The position numbers and the translations under genes are program-made. The notes under the pieces are model-generated. The model worked only from the letters and a program-made list of their open reading frames with translations. It was not told the origin of the DNA and ran no database searches. Below are positions 1-10,204 of a stretch of 64,000 nucleotides of DNA, one piece after another. Each line of letters begins with the position of its first letter. The stretch's first letter is position 1. The stretch comes from Gammaproteobacteria bacterium (GTDB taxonomy: Bacteria; Pseudomonadota; Gammaproteobacteria; Steroidobacterales; Steroidobacteraceae), in the NCBI GenBank assembly GCA_947452065.1, contig CANGBB010000003.1, positions 151,460 through 215,459 on the forward strand, given 5' to 3'.

Positions 1-127
1 CGGCGATGGTGTCGTGTTGAACCTCGAAGGCCAGGGGCCCCACGCCCGCGTCGAGGTGAATTTTGAACGTCAGGGTGCCAAGTGGCTGATGCTCAGTTAC
101 GCTAACCTCGAAGTGGTCCGACAATGA
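1..127 (+). CDS. uvrD: DNA helicase II, C-terminal end (partial)
   Basis: Only the last 41 codons are present (reading frame from base 2); the gene begins outside the window. The peptide includes GDGVVLNLEGQG and ends AKWLMLSYANLEVVRQ, which resembles the C-terminal tail of UvrD-type superfamily 1A helicases, a small domain after the motor core that links to RNA polymerase and repair partners. The TGA stop overlaps the trkA ATG as ATGA (124-127), so the two genes are probably translationally coupled although functionally unrelated. UvrD unwinds DNA in nucleotide excision and mismatch repair. The call rests on a short tail, hence moderate confidence. Confidence 0.7.
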   Translation, partial: GDGVVLNLEGQGPHARVEVNFERQGAKWLMLSYANLEVVRQ

Positions 128-1491
128 ACATTCTGATTCTCGGTGCCGGCCAGGTTGGGCGCACGGCTGCAAACCAGCTGGCGCGCGAGCCGGCCAATGA
201 AGTCACGGTGGTCGACACGCGTGAGGACGTCCTGCGCGAACTGCAGGATCACCTCGATATACGCACGGTTTCAGGCAACGGCTCTTACCCGTCGGTCCTC
301 GAGGCCGCCGGAATCACGGATGCCGACGTGCTGATCGCGCTGACCAACAGCGATGAAGTCAACATCGTCGCCTGCGAGATTGCCAGCGCGCTGTACCGAA
401 CACCGACTCGCATCGCGCGAATCCGCTCCGCCGAATACACCAGCCACCCCAAGCTCTTCAGCGAGGGCGTGCTGGCGGTGGGCGTCTGGCTGAGTCCGGA
501 ACAACTGGTCACGGAATACGTCGCCAACCTGCTGCGCTATCCGGGTGCATTGCAGGTCGTGGACTTCGCCGACGGGCGGGTGCAGCTGGTGGGCGTCCGC
601 GCACAGCGCGGCGGGCTGCTGGTGGGTCGACAGCTACGCGAATTGCGCGAACACCTCCCCAATACGGATGCCCGTGTTGCAGCCATCTACCGCAACGAAC
701 GCCTGATCCAGCCCGATGGCGACGTGCAAATCGAAGAAGAAGACGAGATCTTCTTCATTGCCGCCACCGATGACCTGCGCAAAGTATTCGCCGAACTGCG
801 CCGCAAGGAAGATCCTGTGCGCCGCGTCGTCATCGCCGGCGGCGGTAATGTCGGACTGCGCTTGGCGCAGTCCCTGCAGAGCACTCATCAGGTGAAGTTG
901 ATCGAGCGCGATGTGCGCCGCGCACACCAGATCTCCGAGCGGCTCGACAATGCCATCGTGCTCAATGGCGATGCGGCTGATGAGCAGCTCCTCATTGAAG
1001 AAAACATCGACAGCGCTGACGTCTTCGTTTCTCTGACAAACTCGGAAGAAGCCAACATCATGTCGGCGCTGCTGGCCAAGCGGCTCGGTGCGCGGCGCGT
1101 CATGGCTCTGGTAAATCGCCCAACGTATGGCGAGCTGATGGAGAATCGCGGCATCGACGTGGTGATCTCGCCGCAGACCATCACCATCGGATCGCTCCTG
1201 GCGCACGTCCGGCGCGGCGATGTGGTGAAGGTCCACTCGGTACGTCGTGGCATGGCCGAAGCCATCGAGGCCATTGCGCACGGTGGTGCCGGACAGTCCA
1301 ACCTCGTCGGCATGCGAATCGAACAGGTCAAGCTGCCGGAAGGCGCCACCATCCTCGCACTGGTGCGCGAACAGCAGGTCATCATGGCTCACCATGACAC
1401 GCTGATCGAACCTGAAGACCACGTGATCGTCTTCGTCACAGACCGTCGGCACGTCGAGGCGATCGAGCGGCTGTTCCAGGCCGGAACCTAG
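124..1491 (+). CDS. trkA: Trk potassium uptake system NAD-binding protein TrkA
   Basis: Cytoplasmic regulatory subunit of the Trk K+ uptake system; it binds NAD(H) and gates the membrane subunit TrkH. The 455-residue product has the duplicated architecture of the family: a first Rossmann/RCK_N domain with GAGQVG at residues 7-12 and an RCK_C domain, then a second Rossmann domain with AGGGNVG near residue 237 and a second RCK_C domain at the end. Length matches TrkA (about 458). The start overlaps the uvrD stop. trkH follows 18 bp downstream on the same strand, so both subunits come from one transcript. Confidence 0.97.
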   Translation: MNILILGAGQVGRTAANQLAREPANEVTVVDTREDVLRELQDHLDIRTVSGNGSYPSVLEAAGITDADVLIALTNSDEVNIVACEIASALYRTPTRIARIRSAEYTSHPKLFSEGVLAVGVWLSPEQLVTEYVANLLRYPGALQVVDFADGRVQLVGVRAQRGGLLVGRQLRELREHLPNTDARVAAIYRNERLIQPDGDVQIEEEDEIFFIAATDDLRKVFAELRRKEDPVRRVVIAGGGNVGLRLAQSLQSTHQVKLIERDVRRAHQISERLDNAIVLNGDAADEQLLIEENIDSADVFVSLTNSEEANIMSALLAKRLGARRVMALVNRPTYGELMENRGIDVVISPQTITIGSLLAHVRRGDVVKVHSVRRGMAEAIEAIAHGGAGQSNLVGMRIEQVKLPEGATILALVREQQVIMAHHDTLIEPEDHVIVFVTDRRHVEAIERLFQAGT

Positions 1492-1509
1492 GCTCGGGCG
1501 TTACTACGC

Positions 1510-2967
1510 ATGCGTTCGCTCCTCAGTGTTATCCACGTTCTGGGTTCAGTTCTGGCGCTGTTCTCGCTGTATTTCCTGCTGCCGGTAATCACCGCGCTGC
1601 TGTATCGCGAGCCGGCCTCACTGTGGTTTCTCGGCAGCGGCGTCGCTACCGGCCTGCTCGGTCTGCTGCTGCGGCGCGCCACCGCGCGCTTCAAGACCGA
1701 ACTCAAGCCCCGCGATGGCTATCTGCTGATGACGCTCGGCTGGCTGGTGGTCGCGCTGCTCGCGGCCGTGCCGCTGATGCTCGTGATACGCGGCCTGTCA
1801 CTCACTGATGCGTTCTTTGAGTCGATGTCTGCTCTGTCGACCACCGGATCCACCGTACTGACGGGGATTGATGCACTGCCTCGCTCGGTACTGCTGTGGC
1901 GTCAGGCGCTGTGCTGGCTTGGCGGCATGGGCATCATCGTGCTGGCCGTCGCCGTTCTGCCACTACTGGGCGTCGGCGGCATGCAGATGCATCGAACCGA
2001 AGGCCCGTCAGCCATCAAGGATGCGCGACTCACGCCACGCATCACCGAGACGGCGCGACTTCTGTGGCTGGTCTATGCCGGCATGACCCTCGCCTGCATG
2101 CTGGCGTATTGGTTTGCCGGTATGACGCCCTTCGATGCAGTGTCCCACGCCTTCTCGACGATGGCGCTGTCAGGCACTTCGACGCACGATCGCAACTTCG
2201 GCTACTTCAACTCACCGAAAATCGAATTCGTCGCCATCGTGTTCATGCTGGTGGCCGCAGTGAATTTCTCCACGCACTTCATCGCGCTTCGCAAGCGCGC
2301 ATTCGGCCAATACGCCCGTGACCCTGAAGCGCGCTGGATGCTGGCGTGGATTCTCGCCAGCTGCATCGGGCTCTCGTCCTACATTTACGAGATGCAGGTC
2401 TATCCCAGCTACCTGACAACGCTGCGACAGGTGTCGTTCAACCTCATCTCGCTGGCCACTACGACAGGTTACGTGAGCACTGACTACAGCCTCTGGCCGA
2501 TCTTCGCACCGCTCTGGATGCTGTTCCTCTCGTGCATCTGCGTGAGCAGCGGTTCCACCGGCGGAGGCATCAAACTGTTCCGCACGTTGGTGCTGATCAA
2601 GCAATCGTTCCGCGAGATGTTCACGCTGGTGCACCCGCAGGCCGTGGCACCGCTGAAGATCAATCGCCAGGTGGTACCGAACCGCGTGGTCTATTCGGTG
2701 CTGGCCTTCATCTTCCTGTACTTCATGACTATCGTGACGCTGACCTTCGCGCTGCTCGCATCGGGTCTCGATCTGCAATCGTCCTTGACTGCGATCATTG
2801 CCAGCGTGAACAACGTGGGCCCGGGCCTAGGCGTGGTGGGACCGGCAACTAACTACGCTGCGCTGACCGACTTCCAGGCTTGGCTGTGCATCGTGGCGAT
2901 GTTCCTCGGGCGTATGGAACTGTTCACGGTGCTGGTGCTGTTCACCTCGACGTTCTGGCGCAAATAA
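1510..2967 (+). CDS. trkH: Trk potassium uptake membrane subunit TrkH/TrkG
   Basis: Polytopic K+ translocating subunit of the Trk system, 485 residues, the usual TrkH length. Four pore-loop repeats with the filter glycine can be seen: STTGSTVLTG, ALSGTSTHD, TTTGYVSTD and SVNNVGPGLG, separated by hydrophobic helices. It ends in the family's C-terminal stretch FLGRMELFTVLVLF. It follows trkA directly and converges with the nfeD gene, with only 3 bp between the stops and no terminator hairpin. Confidence 0.97.
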   Translation: MRSLLSVIHVLGSVLALFSLYFLLPVITALLYREPASLWFLGSGVATGLLGLLLRRATARFKTELKPRDGYLLMTLGWLVVALLAAVPLMLVIRGLSLTDAFFESMSALSTTGSTVLTGIDALPRSVLLWRQALCWLGGMGIIVLAVAVLPLLGVGGMQMHRTEGPSAIKDARLTPRITETARLLWLVYAGMTLACMLAYWFAGMTPFDAVSHAFSTMALSGTSTHDRNFGYFNSPKIEFVAIVFMLVAAVNFSTHFIALRKRAFGQYARDPEARWMLAWILASCIGLSSYIYEMQVYPSYLTTLRQVSFNLISLATTTGYVSTDYSLWPIFAPLWMLFLSCICVSSGSTGGGIKLFRTLVLIKQSFREMFTLVHPQAVAPLKINRQVVPNRVVYSVLAFIFLYFMTIVTLTFALLASGLDLQSSLTAIIASVNNVGPGLGVVGPATNYAALTDFQAWLCIVAMFLGRMELFTVLVLFTSTFWRK

Positions 2968-2970
2968 GCG

Positions 2971-3438
2971 TCACACAGAAAGGGGCTCGACCACCAGCAG
3001 CGCGCCCTCCGCCGACACCACCCGCACCTGAGCGCCAGCCGGCAGATCCGGTCCGCGCACCTTCCACACGCCGTCACCCACCCGCGCCTTACCGTAACCC
3101 TGCTGGATGGATTCGGTCAGCACACAGATCTGACCGACATACTGCGCGGAACGCTGGTTGAGATGAGGCAACGCACTGGACTCCTGACCGCTCCGGTCAT
3201 AGCGACGCCACAGGTACACCGCGACAGCGCCCAGCACTCCGAAGAGCAGCAGCTGCAGCGGCCAGGGTACTGGCATCAGCAGCAGCAGCGCGCCCACCAC
3301 TCCGGCGGAGATCGCGAACCATATCGCCACAGCACCCGGCAGCAGCGTCTCCACAGCGGCGAGCACCGCCGCGAGAATCCACCAATGCCACCACTGCATG
3401 TGCTGCACCATCTCGACGAACTGTGTGAGGCTACTCAT
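2971..3438 (-). CDS. NfeD family membrane protein (YbbJ-like)
   Basis: 155-residue short-type NfeD protein. The first half is hydrophobic: a WWHWW segment around residue 16, then membrane helices to about residue 75. The second half is a soluble OB-fold-like domain (residues about 90-155) with [28 protein letters not shown] split over the linker and strands, typical of NfeD C-terminal domains. It overlaps the SPFH-protein gene upstream by ATGA (3435-3438). That pairing is conserved (qmcA/ybbJ in E. coli), and NfeD proteins are thought to partner SPFH proteins in membrane microdomains. The exact molecular role is unknown. Confidence 0.88.
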   Translation of the reverse strand: MSSLTQFVEMVQHMQWWHWWILAAVLAAVETLLPGAVAIWFAISAGVVGALLLLMPVPWPLQLLLFGVLGAVAVYLWRRYDRSGQESSALPHLNQRSAQYVGQICVLTESIQQGYGKARVGDGVWKVRGPDLPAGAQVRVVSAEGALLVVEPLSV

Positions 3439-4376
3439 CGCTTATCGACACCCTTATTCGCCATCGCATCCCGCGCCAGCTCCGCAATGCCGCCCAGCGA
3501 TGCCAGCACGCCGGTGGCCTCCATCGGCATGAAGAAGATCTTCTGGTTGGGCGAATGCGCAAATTCCTTCATGGCCTCGACGTACTTCTGCGCCACAAAG
3601 TAGTTGATGGCCTGCATGTTGCCCTGCGCGATGGCCTGCGAAACCATGGCCGTCGCTTTGGCTTCCGCCTCGGCCAGACGCTCACGCGCCTCAGCGGTGC
3701 GGAAGGCCGCCTCGCGCGCACCTTCGGCCTGCAGCACTGCGGCCTGCTTTTCACCCTCGGCCTTGAGAATGGCCGCCTGACGAAACCCTTCAGCCTCCAG
3801 CACGTTGGCACGCTTGTCGCGCTCGGCCTTCATCTGCCGACCCATCGACTCGATCAGATCTGACGGCGGCTGAATATCCTTGATCTCAATACGCGTGACC
3901 TTGATACCCCAAGGCATGGTGGCATCGTCAACCACCTTCAGTAGACGATGGTTGATCTCATCGCGCTTGGACAGCGTCTCATCCAGATCCATGGATCCAA
4001 CCACGGTGCGGATGTTGGTCATCGTGAGGTTCACGATGGCCAGTCGCAGGTTGTCCACCTCATAGGCGGCCTTGGCTGCATCCATCACCTGATAGAACAC
4101 CACGGCATCGACGCCCACCATGGCGTTGTCCTTGGTGATGACTTCCTGGCGCTGCACGTCCAGCACCTGCTCCATCATGTTCATGCGCCGGCCGACCTTC
4201 TCGAAGAACGGCGTGATCAGGTGGAAGCCCGGACCGAGGGTCTGCTTGTATTTTCCGAAGCGCTCGAGCGTGAACTCAAAGCCCTGCGGGACAGTGAGCC
4301 AAGCCTTGGTCACCACCATCAGAATGGCCACGATCAGGATGATCGGCAGGGTGCCGATGCCTAGTGCTTCCAACAT
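3435..4376 (-). CDS. SPFH/stomatin-like membrane protein (QmcA type)
   Basis: 313-residue stomatin/prohibitin-family protein. One N-terminal membrane segment (residues about 8-25) is followed by the SPFH domain (about 27-190; motifs [15 protein letters not shown] and PGFHLITPF). A long alanine/glutamate-rich coiled coil comes next (about 190-265, repeats such as [15 protein letters not shown]), then a C-terminal tail. The family forms membrane-bound oligomers and scaffolds quality-control proteases such as FtsH. It is first in a two-gene operon with nfeD. The intergenic stretch upstream to mnmG is 94 bp with no clear promoter motif recognised. Confidence 0.93.
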   Translation of the reverse strand: MLEALGIGTLPIILIVAILMVVTKAWLTVPQGFEFTLERFGKYKQTLGPGFHLITPFFEKVGRRMNMMEQVLDVQRQEVITKDNAMVGVDAVVFYQVMDAAKAAYEVDNLRLAIVNLTMTNIRTVVGSMDLDETLSKRDEINHRLLKVVDDATMPWGIKVTRIEIKDIQPPSDLIESMGRQMKAERDKRANVLEAEGFRQAAILKAEGEKQAAVLQAEGAREAAFRTAEARERLAEAEAKATAMVSQAIAQGNMQAINYFVAQKYVEAMKEFAHSPNQKIFFMPMEATGVLASLGGIAELARDAMANKGVDKR

Positions 4377-4470
4377 ATAGCCCCCTCGCGCTCCAGCGCT
4401 CGAATGCTGTTGAACATATCATGGAAACCGAGACGGAAGCCTCGGGGGCCGCGCTCCGCCCGGCGAAGAC

Positions 4471-6366
4471 TCAGCCGAGCGCGCCGCGGCGCTTCAGGTG
4501 AACGAGCAGGATGGAGACCGCAGCCGGCGTGACGCCGGGCGTACGCGCCGCCTGGCCCAGGGTGGCCGGGCGCTGTTCATGGAGCTTCTGGCGAATCTCG
4601 TTCGACAGGCCCGCCAACCCGCGGTAGTCCAGATCCTCAGGCAGCGGAAGCGTATCATTGCGGCGCGCCCGATCGATCTCGGCCTCCGCCCGCTCCACAT
4701 AGCCGCTGTACCGCGCCCGCACCTCGATGTCGCGGCGCAGCTGGGCATCGATGCGATCGTCCCCGGCGTCGGGCGCATCGCCGATCAGCTCGACCAGATC
4801 GGCATGGCTGACTTCCGGGCGCTTGAGCAATTCCATGGCCAGACAGTCACGGGCTAGGGCGGGCTGTTGCAGCACCCGCGCGCTCCACTCCGCCGGAACC
4901 TGTGCCGGCTGTATGCGGGTGGTAGACAGGCGCTCCAGTTCCGAACTGATGGCGTGCTGTTTGGCCTCGAAGAACCGCCAGCGCTCGTCATCGACCAGGC
5001 CGAACTCCCGTCCCAGCGGGGTCAGCCGCGTGTCGGCGTTGTCCTCACGCAGCACCAGCCGATGCTCGGCTCGGCTGGTGAACATCCGGTAGGGCTCACT
5101 GGTCCCACGCGTCACCAGGTCGTCGATCAACACACCGATGTAGCTACCCGAGCGCGCCGGTAACCAGGGGTCCAACTGTGCCGCCTCCCGGGCGGCATTC
5201 AGTCCCGCCACCAGACCCTGAGCAGCCGCCTCTTCATAGCCGGTGGTGCCATTGATCTGACCGGCGAAGTACAGACCAGCCACCGCCCGCGTCTGCAGCG
5301 AGGGTCGCAGGTCGCGCGGGTCGAAGTAGTCGTACTCGATGGCATAGCCCGGTCGCGTGATGTGCGCATTCTCGAAGCCGCGGATGGTGCGCACGAAGGC
5401 CACCTGAACATCGAACGGCAGACTGGTGGAGATGCCGTTCGGGTACACCTCGTGGGTGTCCAAACCCTCAGGTTCAATGAACACCTGATGCGAGCTGCGA
5501 TCGGCGAACCGGCGGACCTTGTCCTCGACCGACGGGCAGTAGCGCGGACCGACTCCATTGATCTGCCCGGTGAACATCGGCGAGCGATCACTGGCCTCGC
5601 TGATCAGTTCGTGCGTGCGCTCATTGGTATGCGTAATGTGACAAGGAATCTGTTTTGGGTGCTCATTGTGTCGCCCAAGAAACGAAAACACCGGGCGCGG
5701 GTCGTCGCTGTACTGCGCCACCAACCCGTCGTAATCGATACTCCGGCCATCGATCCGCGGCGGTGTACCGGTCTTCAGCCGACCCACCCGCGGCATCCGC
5801 TCGCGCAGTTTTTCGGCCAGCCGATTCGACGGCGGATCACCGGCGCGACCGCCGGCATAGTTGTCCAGGCCAACATGGATACGTCCGCCGAGGAAGGTCC
5901 CGACGGTCAGCACTACCGTGCGCGCCTCGATCCGCACACCGGTCAGCGTCACGACACCACGGACCCGGTCACCCTCGATCAGTAGATCCGCGGCCTCCTG
6001 CTGGAACAGCTGCAGGCCCGGCTGGTTCTCCAACACCCCGCGGATCGCCTGCCGGTACAGGCGCCGATCCGCCTGCGCGCGGGTGGCCCGGACCGCCGGA
6101 CCCTTGCTGGCATTGAGCGTGCGGAATTGGATGCCGGCCCGATCCGTGGCGCGCGCCATCACCCCACCCAGCGCGTCGATCTCCCGGACCAGGTGCCCCT
6201 TGCCGATACCACCGACCGCGGGGTTGCAACTCATCGCACCCACCTGCTCGATGCTCTGGGTCAGCAGCAGCGTGCTGGCCCCGGCACGCGCAGCCGCCAG
6301 GGCCGCCTCGGTGCCGGCATGGCCGCCACCAATGACGATGACATCGAAGGTCGTTCCGAAGCGCAT
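4471..6366 (-). CDS. mnmG: tRNA uridine 5-carboxymethylaminomethyl modification enzyme MnmG (GidA)
   Basis: FAD-dependent subunit of the MnmE-MnmG complex, which installs (carboxymethyl)aminomethyl groups on wobble uridine 34 of several tRNAs. 631 residues, normal length. The dinucleotide-binding motif [17 protein letters not shown] lies at residues 12-28. The conserved segments [14 protein letters not shown] (about 46-59), [12 protein letters not shown] and [17 protein letters not shown] are present, with the C-terminal helical domain that binds MnmE. mnmE lies 9 bp upstream on the same strand, so both partners are co-transcribed. In many relatives mnmG is next to rsmG; here rsmG lies at 49.99 kb. 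Confidence 0.98.
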   Translation of the reverse strand: MRFGTTFDVIVIGGGHAGTEAALAAARAGASTLLLTQSIEQVGAMSCNPAVGGIGKGHLVREIDALGGVMARATDRAGIQFRTLNASKGPAVRATRAQADRRLYRQAIRGVLENQPGLQLFQQEAADLLIEGDRVRGVVTLTGVRIEARTVVLTVGTFLGGRIHVGLDNYAGGRAGDPPSNRLAEKLRERMPRVGRLKTGTPPRIDGRSIDYDGLVAQYSDDPRPVFSFLGRHNEHPKQIPCHITHTNERTHELISEASDRSPMFTGQINGVGPRYCPSVEDKVRRFADRSSHQVFIEPEGLDTHEVYPNGISTSLPFDVQVAFVRTIRGFENAHITRPGYAIEYDYFDPRDLRPSLQTRAVAGLYFAGQINGTTGYEEAAAQGLVAGLNAAREAAQLDPWLPARSGSYIGVLIDDLVTRGTSEPYRMFTSRAEHRLVLREDNADTRLTPLGREFGLVDDERWRFFEAKQHAISSELERLSTTRIQPAQVPAEWSARVLQQPALARDCLAMELLKRPEVSHADLVELIGDAPDAGDDRIDAQLRRDIEVRARYSGYVERAEAEIDRARRNDTLPLPEDLDYRGLAGLSNEIRQKLHEQRPATLGQAARTPGVTPAAVSILLVHLKRRGALG

Positions 6367-6375
6367 GGGGGGATT

Positions 6376-7737
6376 CTACTTCCCGATGCAAAAAGACGAA
6401 AAAATCCGACCCAGCAGTTCGTCGCTATGCACCTCGCCGGTGATCTCCCCGAGGGCCTCCTGGGCGCGCTTGAGATGTTCGGCCATCAGCTCACCGGCGC
6501 GGCGCTGCTCCAGCTGCTGCCGGGCCTGATCAATCTGCTCCTGCACCCGCAGCAACGCTTCGACATGGCGGGCCCGCGCACTGAGCGTCCCGGCCTCGGC
6601 ACCGCTGTAGCCGGCGCACTCTTTCAAGTGCTGCCGCAAAGCCTCAATGCCCTCGCCCGTCAGCGCCGAGATCGCCATTTGGCTCGCTACGGCGCCGGAT
6701 GTATCGGGGACTGACGGCGGCTTCGCCCCCGCGCAATCCATCTTGTTGAACACCAGCGTCACCGGCACTCCCGCCGGCAGGCGGGCCAGCTGCGCCGCCA
6801 GATTGCGCTTGCGATCGGCAGCAGTGGCGTCCATTAGCAGCAGCACACGGTCGGCGCGGGCCATGGCTTCGGTGGCGCGACGCATGCCCTCGCGCTCGAT
6901 CGGATCGTGGCTCTCGCGCAAACCGGCGGTGTCGATGACATGCAGCGGCAGGCCATCGATGTCGAGCCGCTCGCGCAGCAGATCACGCGTGGTGCCGGGC
7001 ACGTCGGTAACAATGGCGGCGTCATAGCCGGCCAGCCGATTGAGCAGCGTGGATTTACCGGCGTTGGGCGCCCCGGCGATCACCACGGTCAGACCCTCGG
7101 TCAGGACGCGGCCCTGTCGAGCTTCGCGCAGCAACGCTGCGAGGCTTTCGCTCACCTCGGCCGCACGCGCATGTAGTGCGGTGTCGGCAAGAAAATCGAT
7201 TTCTTCTTCGGGGAAATCGATGGCCGCCTCGACATGCACCCGCAACTGGGTCAGCGCCTCGACCAGTTCATGCACGCGTCGGGAAAACTCGCCCTCAAGC
7301 GAACGCAACGCGGCACGCGCCGCACTGCTGCTGGAGGCATCAATGAGATCCGCAACCGCTTCGGCCTGGGCGAGATCGAGCTTGCCGTTGAGGTAGGCGC
7401 GCTGCGTGAACTCACCGGGCTGCGCACGACGCGCGCCCAGTTCAAACACCCGCGCCAATAAGGCATTCATCACGGCCACGCCGCCATGGCCCTGCAGTTC
7501 GAGCGTGTCCTCGCCGGTATAGGAATTCGGGCCGGGGAAAAACAGCGCAAGACCGCGATCGATGGGCGCACCCGCTGCATCTCGGAATTCGGCCAGATGT
7601 GCGCGGCGCGGGGCCGGCAACTCACCGAGCAGACCGTGCGCAATCTGCGCCACCTGTTGCCCGGAGATACGCACGATGCCGATGCCGCCGCGCCCGGGTG
7701 GCGTGGCCGCAGCGGCAATCGTGTGCGGCTGGGTCAG
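6376..7737 (-). CDS. mnmE: tRNA modification GTPase MnmE (TrmE), probable CTG start
   Basis: GTPase partner of MnmG in tRNA wobble-uridine modification. An N-terminal tetrahydrofolate-binding domain (TPPGRGGIGIVRISG near residue 12) is followed by a helical domain with an inserted G domain: P-loop GAPNAGKSTLLN, switch motif DVPGTTRD, G4 motif NKMD. It ends with the C-terminal CIGK whose cysteine is a conserved family feature. A frame open from ATG at 7785 exists, but homology begins at [12 protein letters not shown], which aligns position for position with E. coli MSDNDTIVAQAT. That places the start at CTG 7735-7737, overlapping the yidC TGA as CTGA, and gives 453 residues (E. coli 454). Product call is certain; start is inferred. 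Confidence 0.93.
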   Translation of the reverse strand: MTQPHTIAAAATPPGRGGIGIVRISGQQVAQIAHGLLGELPAPRRAHLAEFRDAAGAPIDRGLALFFPGPNSYTGEDTLELQGHGGVAVMNALLARVFELGARRAQPGEFTQRAYLNGKLDLAQAEAVADLIDASSSSAARAALRSLEGEFSRRVHELVEALTQLRVHVEAAIDFPEEEIDFLADTALHARAAEVSESLAALLREARQGRVLTEGLTVVIAGAPNAGKSTLLNRLAGYDAAIVTDVPGTTRDLLRERLDIDGLPLHVIDTAGLRESHDPIEREGMRRATEAMARADRVLLLMDATAADRKRNLAAQLARLPAGVPVTLVFNKMDCAGAKPPSVPDTSGAVASQMAISALTGEGIEALRQHLKECAGYSGAEAGTLSARARHVEALLRVQEQIDQARQQLEQRRAGELMAEHLKRAQEALGEITGEVHSDELLGRIFSSFCIGK

Positions 7738-9431
7738 GAGCGCGACTTCGCGCCCGTTGCTGCGATACGCCGGTTGATGTTCCATTGCTGCAGGATGCCG
7801 AGCACGGTGTTGGTAACCCAGTAGAGCACCAGACCGGACGGGAAGAAGGCCAGCGTGGCGGACATGATCAGGGGCATCAGCATGAAGATCTTCTGCTGCA
7901 CCGGATCAGCGCCCACCTGTGGGTTGAGCTTGAACTGAATGAAGTTTGCCGCTGCCATCAGCACCGGCAGGATGAAATACGGATCGCGCGAGGACAGATC
8001 CGTGATCCAGCCGGCGAAGGGTGCCTGACGCATCTCGACGCTCTCGAACAGTACCCAGTAGAAGGCGAGGAACACGGGCAGCTGGATCAGCATCGGCAGA
8101 CAGCCTGCGGCCGGATTGACCTTCTCTTTCTTGTACATCTCCATCTGCGCCTTGGCCAGCTTCTCGCGATCGTCCTTGTAGGTCTCCTGCAGATTCTTCA
8201 GACGCGGCGCGAGCGCTTTCATCTTGGCCATCGACTTGCCCGAGGCTTCCGACAGCGGATAGAACAACAGCTTCAGTGCCAGCGTGGCGAGCAGGATGGC
8301 CCAGCCCCAGTTACCCACCAGCGAGTGACAGAAGTTCAGCAGTGCAAACAGCGGCTGCGCAACGATGGTCAGGCTGCCGTAGTCCGCCACGCGGAACAGC
8401 TCGGGGCCCGCCTGCTGCAGCTGTGCCTGTAGCTTAGGACCGATGAAGAGTTTTTCGGATTGAGTCGCGGTCGCACCGGGCGCCACCTGCTGCTCGTTAC
8501 CCGTGGCAGACAGCAGGAACCGGTTGCCCTGCGTGCTCAACGTGTAGTGATACGGCGCGCCCGCATTCGGAATGATGGCGGCGACAAAATGATTCTGAAG
8601 CCCCGCGAGCCAGCCGCCGGTCACCGCCTTGTCGAGAACCGAATCCTTCTTGCCCGGCGTCAGCTTCTGATATTTCGCACCGTCGTAATAGGCCGGTCCC
8701 TTGTAGGAAATGCTGTCCGGCTTGAAGTACGAACGTTCGATGGGAACATTCTCGCGCAGCAGTTGTGCATAGCTGGCGAAGCTCCACGCAGACGTACCGG
8801 CATTCTCGACCCGATAATCCAGGCCCACTTCATAAGAGCCGCGCCGGAAGGTGAATGTCTTGGTGACGGTCACGCCCGCACCATTGGTCCATGTGAGCGG
8901 AACAGCAACGGATTCCTGACCGGCCGTCAGCGTTGCCTCGCTCACCGCGCTGGAGAAATGCGCCAGATGCGTTGGGCCATCGGTGCCATTGGCGGCCAAC
9001 AAACCGCTCTGCAGCACGTACAAACTTTCCGCGCTATCGCGGTTGAGCAGGCGCACCGGAGCGGTTTCGCCCTTCTTGACGTGGTACTGCAAAAGATCGG
9101 CCTGACGCAGCTCGCCGCCGGCGAGACTGATCACGACATCGAGCACATCCGTTACGACGTGTACCACCGGAGCATCACTAGCCGCTGCGCCATCAGCTGC
9201 CGGGCTCAGCGCTGCGTTCGCAGCGGGCGGGCGCGGCGCCGTAGTGGTCGCCGACGTACCAGCCACACCGCTGGCCGAGGGCAGCGCGGTGCCCAGCGTG
9301 TTGTTAGCGCTCGCCGTGACCGGTTGCGCGACAGGAGCCGGATAATCCAGCTGCCAGGTCGTGTAGCAGATGTAAAAGGCGAAGGCGAGCAACGCCCACA
9401 GAAGCATCCTTACATTAGCGCCGCTGAACAT
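7734..9431 (-). CDS. yidC: Membrane protein insertase YidC
   Basis: Inserts inner-membrane proteins, alone or with SecYEG; F0 subunit c, encoded at 53.9 kb, is a classic substrate. An N-terminal membrane anchor ([15 protein letters not shown]) is followed by a large periplasmic domain with an alanine/proline-rich linker, and by the conserved five-helix core near the C-terminus ([57 protein letters not shown]). The start is set at ATG 9431, preceded by GGAGAG. An in-frame start at 9482 would add 17 residues lying within yidD and lacks homology. The product is 565 residues, close to the E. coli 548. The 5' end overlaps yidD by 17 bp. Confidence 0.96.
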   Translation of the reverse strand: MFSGANVRMLLWALLAFAFYICYTTWQLDYPAPVAQPVTASANNTLGTALPSASGVAGTSATTTAPRPPAANAALSPAADGAAASDAPVVHVVTDVLDVVISLAGGELRQADLLQYHVKKGETAPVRLLNRDSAESLYVLQSGLLAANGTDGPTHLAHFSSAVSEATLTAGQESVAVPLTWTNGAGVTVTKTFTFRRGSYEVGLDYRVENAGTSAWSFASYAQLLRENVPIERSYFKPDSISYKGPAYYDGAKYQKLTPGKKDSVLDKAVTGGWLAGLQNHFVAAIIPNAGAPYHYTLSTQGNRFLLSATGNEQQVAPGATATQSEKLFIGPKLQAQLQQAGPELFRVADYGSLTIVAQPLFALLNFCHSLVGNWGWAILLATLALKLLFYPLSEASGKSMAKMKALAPRLKNLQETYKDDREKLAKAQMEMYKKEKVNPAAGCLPMLIQLPVFLAFYWVLFESVEMRQAPFAGWITDLSSRDPYFILPVLMAAANFIQFKLNPQVGADPVQQKIFMLMPLIMSATLAFFPSGLVLYWVTNTVLGILQQWNINRRIAATGAKSRS

Positions 9432-9675
9432 GAACGCTCTCCGCGCAATGCGCACAGGGAACCGGATCGTAGCCGGCCGCATGCCAAGGATGGCAACGCG
9501 CCAGCCGCTTGATTGTGAGCCAGAGTCCGCGCAACAGCCCGTGCGTCATCAGGGCCTGTTCTGCATAGCGCGAGCAGCTGGGCTCGAAACGGCAACAGCT
9601 CCCCAGCAGTGGGCTGAGGGTGTATCGATAAGCAATGAGGAGCCAGCGCAACGGTGCAGTGATCAAGTTTTTCAT
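9415..9675 (-). CDS. yidD: Membrane protein insertion efficiency factor YidD
   Basis: Small amphipathic membrane-associated protein that aids YidC-dependent insertion. 86 residues from ATG 9675, with the family hallmarks [20 protein letters not shown] (conserved cysteines and Y) and the [13 protein letters not shown] motif. The start overlaps the rnpA stop as ATGA, and the 3' end overlaps yidC by 17 bp. This makes the tight rpmH-rnpA-yidD-yidC-mnmE chain found in many Proteobacteria. An upstream in-frame GTG/ATG at 9696 is less likely because it lies well inside rnpA. Confidence 0.95.
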   Translation of the reverse strand: MKNLITAPLRWLLIAYRYTLSPLLGSCCRFEPSCSRYAEQALMTHGLLRGLWLTIKRLARCHPWHAAGYDPVPCAHCAESVHVQRR

Positions 9676-10034
9676 GGCTGCTGCACCTGCGCCCAAAGAC
9701 TGATCAGCCCGGCTCGCAGTTGTTCAGCTGTGGCCGCAACAGCGCCCTGACGCGCAGCGACGATGAGGTCAACGGCTGGCAGGGTGTGCTGGTGAAGACG
9801 GAAGCTGTCGCGGATGTGTCGCTTGAGGCGGTTGCGCTGCACAGCGTTGCCGACGGTGCGGGCCGCAATAGACAAGCCTAAGCGGGGCAGCCCTGCATCA
9901 TTAGCCAGCAGCGACACTGAAAAAAACCGGTTCCCCAGGCGTCGCGCCTGCGCATAAACCTTGCGGTACTGCGAAGCCTGGCGAAGACGCTGCTGGGGCG
10001 AAAATCCGAGTCGTTGCGTACCGGCTGTGATCAG
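9672..10034 (-). CDS. rnpA: Ribonuclease P protein component, probable CTG start
   Basis: Protein subunit of RNase P, which matures tRNA 5' ends. The RNR signature is intact ([13 protein letters not shown]). The only ordinary start in frame (GTG at 9917) gives 81 residues and loses the conserved N-terminal helix/strand. Translation upstream of it continues the family pattern: [18 protein letters not shown] matches the FPRxxRLxxxxxFxxVF opening of RnpA. No ATG, GTG or TTG lies between the rpmH stop and 9917 in this frame. The likely start is CTG 10032-10034, overlapping the rpmH TGA as CTGA, giving 120 residues (E. coli 119). The gene is real; the start codon is inference. Confidence 0.9.
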   Translation of the reverse strand: MITAGTQRLGFSPQQRLRQASQYRKVYAQARRLGNRFFSVSLLANDAGLPRLGLSIAARTVGNAVQRNRLKRHIRDSFRLHQHTLPAVDLIVAARQGAVAATAEQLRAGLISLWAQVQQP

Positions 10035-10165
10035 GGAATCAACCGCTTGCGGCCCTTTGCGCGGCGACGGGCAAGCACTTTGCGGCCGTCCGCGGTTTTC
10101 ATGCGTGCGCGGAAGCCGTGAGTGCGCGCGCGACGGACCTTACTGGGCTGATATGTACGTTTCAT
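10031..10165 (-). CDS. rpmH: 50S ribosomal protein L34
   Basis: 44-residue basic ribosomal protein, [18 protein letters not shown] onward to KGRKRLIP, identical in length to most bacterial L34 proteins and recognised along its whole length. It is first in the rpmH-rnpA-yidD-yidC-mnmE-mnmG series and is divergent from dnaA across 172 bp. The stop TGA (10031-10033) overlaps the proposed rnpA CTG start. Confidence 0.98.
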   Translation of the reverse strand: MKRTYQPSKVRRARTHGFRARMKTADGRKVLARRRAKGRKRLIP

Positions 10166-10204
10166 GATTCAAGGCTCTGATAATGCGCCGAAAAATGGGT
10201 CGTG

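Noticed and set aside
634..1452. 272-codon open frame antisense to trkA
   Set aside because: Entirely within trkA, no ribosome site or known family.
1529..1537. DnaA box-like TTATCCACG inside trkH
   Set aside because: Single 8/9 match within a coding sequence 9 kb from dnaA; expected by chance.
9672..9917. rnpA read as an 81-residue gene from GTG 9917
   Set aside because: Would remove the conserved N-terminal helix and strand that are plainly encoded upstream in the same frame.
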